From an uncultured delta proteobacterium (GTDB taxonomy: Bacteria > Myxococcota_A > Polyangia > Polyangiales > Ga0077539): 6,253 bases of DNA. Shown here piece after piece: positions 4,150-6,253 of this stretch. Below the pieces are notes generated by a model. That model ran no database searches, was not told the origin of the DNA, and saw only the letters and a list, made by a program, of their open reading frames with translations. The first letter of the stretch is position 1. Each line of letters starts with the position of its first letter. The stretch is from positions 1-6,253 of the forward strand of contig CAISKJ010001679.1 of the NCBI GenBank assembly GCA_903885885.1, in the 5' to 3' direction. Both the position numbers and the translations under genes were made by a program.

Positions 4150-6253
4150 CTACCGACGACGGCGGCGGGCGAGCGAGGCCACGGCCCACAGGCCGAAGAC
4201 GAAGAGGCCGAAGCGAGCGGGACCCGTCGCCCGCGCGCGGCAGCCGCAGCCGTCGGCGCCACCGGTGATCTCGGCCATGCGCTGCTCGCACACGTTGGCT
4301 GCCGAGCAGCGCGTGCGACCGTCGGGGCGGCCCGCGCAGTGCGCGTCGGTGCGGCACTCGACGCAGGTGCCCGGCGTGACGCCGCCGTCGCCCGTGCGCG
4401 CGCAGTACGGCGTCGGCTGGCGGCAGTCGAGGTCGCGGAAGCAACCGGGCGCGCACACGCCGGGCTGCGACACGTCGTCGGAGCTGCACGCGAGGTCCGT
4501 CGGGCAGCCGTTGTGCGCCTCGCCGGGCCAGCAGCCGTCGCGGCAGCGGCGCGTCGACGGGTCGCAGATGCGCCCCGAGTCGGTGGCACCACAATCGCGG
4601 TCGAGCGCGCAGCCGCAGCGCCGCGCGCCGCCGGCGTCGGCCACGCAGGCGGTGCCCTCGGGGTTCATCACGCAGGCGGGCGACATCGAGCCGACCACGC
4701 AGCCGACGCAGGTGTTCACCAGCGTGTCGCAGACCGGCGTGGCGCCCGTGCAGGCCATCGCGTTGGCGGCCGTGCACTGCACGCAGCGGCCCGCGTTGCG
4801 ACCCGAGGCTGCGCACGCGGGCGTCGCCCCCGAGCAGTCGCCGGACATCGTCGCCGAGCACGGGCGGCACATGCGCCGCGCCACGTCGCAGATGGGCGTC
4901 GCGCCCGCGCAGTCGGCGTTGCTCGTGCAGCCCACGCAGGTGTTGCTCGCGGTGTCGCACACGCCCGAACGGCAGTCGGAGTTCATCACGCACTGCACGC
5001 AGCGCCCCGCGTTGGCGCCCATCGACGCGCAGGCGGGCACGCCGGGCTCGGTGCAGTCGGCCGTGGCCGTCGCGGGCGAGCACGGGCGGCACACGCGCGT
5101 CACGGCGTCGCAGACGGGCATCGAGGGGTCGGCGCAGTCGCGGCTCGTCACGCAGGCCACGCAGATGTTCTGCGCGGTGTCGCAGCGGGGCGTGGCGCCC
5201 GAGCACTGCGCGTCGGTGTTGCAGGGCACGCAGCGGCCCGCGTTGGCGCCCATGGTGGCGCAGGCGGGGCGCGCGGGGTCGAGGGCGGCGCACTGCGCGT
5301 CGGTGCTGCAGCGCACGCAGGTGCGCGTGGCGGCGTCGCACACGGGCGCGCCCGCGCCGCGGGTGCAGTCGCGGTCGGCGTTGCAGAGGCACACGCCGGC
5401 CTGGCGGTCGCAGATGGGCGCCGCGTCGGGGCAGTTGAGGTCCGCCGCGCCGGGGAGCATCGCGTCGGTGCGCCCGCTCGCGTTCTCGCGCGCGTCGCTG
5501 AGGCAGTCGTTGTCGGAGTCGGTGTCGAGGTAATCGGGGGTGCCGTCGTTGTCGGTGTCGACGGTGCAGTCGCCCTCCACCATGTCGCTCCAGCCGTCGC
5601 CGTCGGCGTCGGTGTCGTTCACGCGCGACAGGGTCTGAAAGGCGATCACGGGGATCATCTCGTCGCCGTCGGTCCCGAAGCGAAACTGCATGGTGCGCGC
5701 GTTGTCGCGCACCACCGTGCGAAAGTCGTAGAGCTCGTCGTCGAGGCGGGGCAGCGCCGGCGTGGTGAGCACCTCGTCGCCGTCGAGGCCGAAGGGCGAG
5801 CCCGCGGCGCGGCCAGCGCCCGGCTCGTTGCCGCCGAAGGTGCCCATGGTGGCGAGGCCCGCCGTGTCGCCGAAGCACCCATCGCCCGCGCCCACGGAGG
5901 GCCAGTCGTCGGCGCCGCCCGCGCGCTGCGTGAGCATGTTGCCGTTGACGAAGATCTGGCTCTCTTCTTCGCTGCAGGTGTCGCGCGCGGGGTCGTTCGG
6001 CGCCGCCGCGCTGGGGCGGCGGTTGAACTCCCACATCACGCCCACCGAGGCGGCGAAGGCTTCGGTGCGCGGGAGCGCGGTCATCGGGCAGCCGTTGGCC
6101 ACGGCCCCCGGGAGGGGCAGACCGGCCGTCTCGTAGCCGCTCGTGGCGGCGCCCTCGTACACCACGACGTTGCGGCGCGGGCCGATGATCCGCTGCGCCA
6201 GCGGGTGGTCGCCGAACAGCAGCCCGCGGGCGATGTCGTCGGCGTTGATCTCG
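4150..6253 (-). CDS. Large Cys-rich surface protein with TSP3-like acidic repeats and MYXO-CTERM-like tail (N-terminus off the window)
   Basis: The frame is open to the right edge, giving about 700 visible residues; the true start lies beyond it. The first in-frame start-like codon (GTG, 6165) is inside the protein because the reading continues upstream as coherent sequence (NADDIARGLLFGDHPL). Order of parts: an unrecognised N-terminal region (about 5625-6253); an acidic calcium-binding stretch of thrombospondin type-3 style at 5485-5622 (DTDADGDGWSD, DTDNDGTPDYLDTDSDND); a Cys-rich region at 4288-5433 made of 14 four-Cys modules after a three-Cys lead-in, 59 Cys by my count; a short linker; then CGC at 4240-4248, one hydrophobic helix (FGLFVFGLWAVASLA) and five Arg at the stop. 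The tail resembles MYXO-CTERM sorting signals, known in myxobacteria to direct processing and surface display. The protein is therefore probably exported and anchored at the cell surface, with a disulfide-rich stalk. Ligand and role are unknown. The architecture recalls myxobacterial TraA-like adhesins, but no TraA recognition domain is visible. Confidence 0.9.
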   Translation of the reverse strand, partial: EINADDIARGLLFGDHPLAQRIIGPRRNVVVYEGAATSGYETAGLPLPGAVANGCPMTALPRTEAFAASVGVMWEFNRRPSAAAPNDPARDTCSEEESQIFVNGNMLTQRAGGADDWPSVGAGDGCFGDTAGLATMGTFGGNEPGAGRAAGSPFGLDGDEVLTTPALPRLDDELYDFRTVVRDNARTMQFRFGTDGDEMIPVIAFQTLSRVNDTDADGDGWSDMVEGDCTVDTDNDGTPDYLDTDSDNDCLSDARENASGRTDAMLPGAADLNCPDAAPICDRQAGVCLCNADRDCTRGAGAPVCDAATRTCVRCSTDAQCAALDPARPACATMGANAGRCVPCNTDAQCSGATPRCDTAQNICVACVTSRDCADPSMPVCDAVTRVCRPCSPATATADCTEPGVPACASMGANAGRCVQCVMNSDCRSGVCDTASNTCVGCTSNADCAGATPICDVARRMCRPCSATMSGDCSGATPACAASGRNAGRCVQCTAANAMACTGATPVCDTLVNTCVGCVVGSMSPACVMNPEGTACVADAGGARRCGCALDRDCGATDSGRICDPSTRRCRDGCWPGEAHNGCPTDLACSSDDVSQPGVCAPGCFRDLDCRQPTPYCARTGDGGVTPGTCVECRTDAHCAGRPDGRTRCSAANVCEQRMAEITGGADGCGCRARATGPARFGLFVFGLWAVASLARRRRR
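4612..5310 (-). repeat. Three tandem super-repeats of Cys modules inside the Cys-rich gene
   Basis: Within the Cys region, nine of the 14 modules form three consecutive triplets: 5083-5310 (76 codons), 4861-5082 (74) and 4612-4860 (83). Each triplet opens with a long module ending in GANAGRCV or GRNAGRCV, followed by a module containing a CDTxxNxC-type core. In the first two triplets a third module ends in RVCRP or RMCRP. At DNA level the 17-base string CGAGCACGGGCGGCACA recurs exactly at 4855-4871 and 5077-5093, and CCCGCGTTG recurs at 4790, 5006 and 5237, i.e. 216 and 231 bases apart (72 and 77 codons). This indicates expansion by duplication of three-module blocks. Confidence 0.8.

Noticed and set aside
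4612..5310. CRISPR array
   Set aside because: The repeats are coding, in frame, of uneven spacing and diverged, with no identical short repeats separated by unique spacers.
3908..5533. 541-residue plus-strand ORF
   Set aside because: It is antisense to the Cys-rich gene; Ser/Gln/His-rich composition comes from the reversed Cys codons, and it overlaps the ferritin-like start region.
3992..6034. 680-residue Arg/His-rich reverse-strand ORF
   Set aside because: Frame-shifted shadow of the Cys-rich gene; composition is implausible, while the other frame shows regular Cys modules and a sorting tail.
4150..6253. Assignment of the Cys-rich protein as TraA
   Set aside because: Only general architecture is shared; no PA14-like domain or TraB partner is visible, and TSP3-like repeats are not a feature I can tie to TraA.

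Overview
The window looks like DNA from a high-GC myxobacterium-type organism (Myxococcota, perhaps a Polyangiales/Sandaracinaceae relative). This rests on near-total use of G/C-ending codons, a large secreted Cys-rich protein with a MYXO-CTERM-like tail (CGC, one membrane helix, five Arg), and calcium-binding aspartate repeats. The placement is inferred from style, not from a search. The first ~635 bases do not match: they carry a reverse-strand, Gly-rich secreted protein fragment of a type I associate with Verrucomicrobia-like bacteria, with clearly more A/T-ending codons.

Layout. 1-635 (-): partial Gly-rich repeat protein, open at both ends. About 637-681 (+): probably the last codons of another gene, cut off by that foreign-looking block. 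682-797: leader of htpG, with a perfect 16-bp palindrome and a ribosome binding site. 798-2720 (+): complete htpG (bacterial Hsp90). 2749-3192 (+): small multi-pass membrane protein, 28 bases behind htpG. 3200-3467 (-): small Pro-rich repeat protein that needs a one-base correction to read through. 3508-3981 (-): ferritin-like four-helix protein (DUF2383/PA2169-like). 3982-4149: non-coding, with hairpins. 4150-6253 (-): large Cys-rich surface protein whose N-terminus lies beyond the right edge.

The plus-strand pair (htpG and the membrane gene) converges on the minus-strand pair (ferritin-like then Pro-rich) with only 7 bases between the stop codons. The ferritin-like and Pro-rich genes are probably one transcript. 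No gene-free stretch exceeds 300 bases. I see no RNA genes, CRISPR array, insertion sequence or recognisable origin.

The points most worth checking are: (1) the junction near 633-642, a likely assembly chimera or an insertion; (2) a one-base frameshift in the Pro-rich gene, where deleting one base restores both the 20-residue repeat register and codon bias; (3) the two-level repeat in the Cys-rich protein, with 14 four-Cys modules, nine of them arranged as three long-short-short type triplets.
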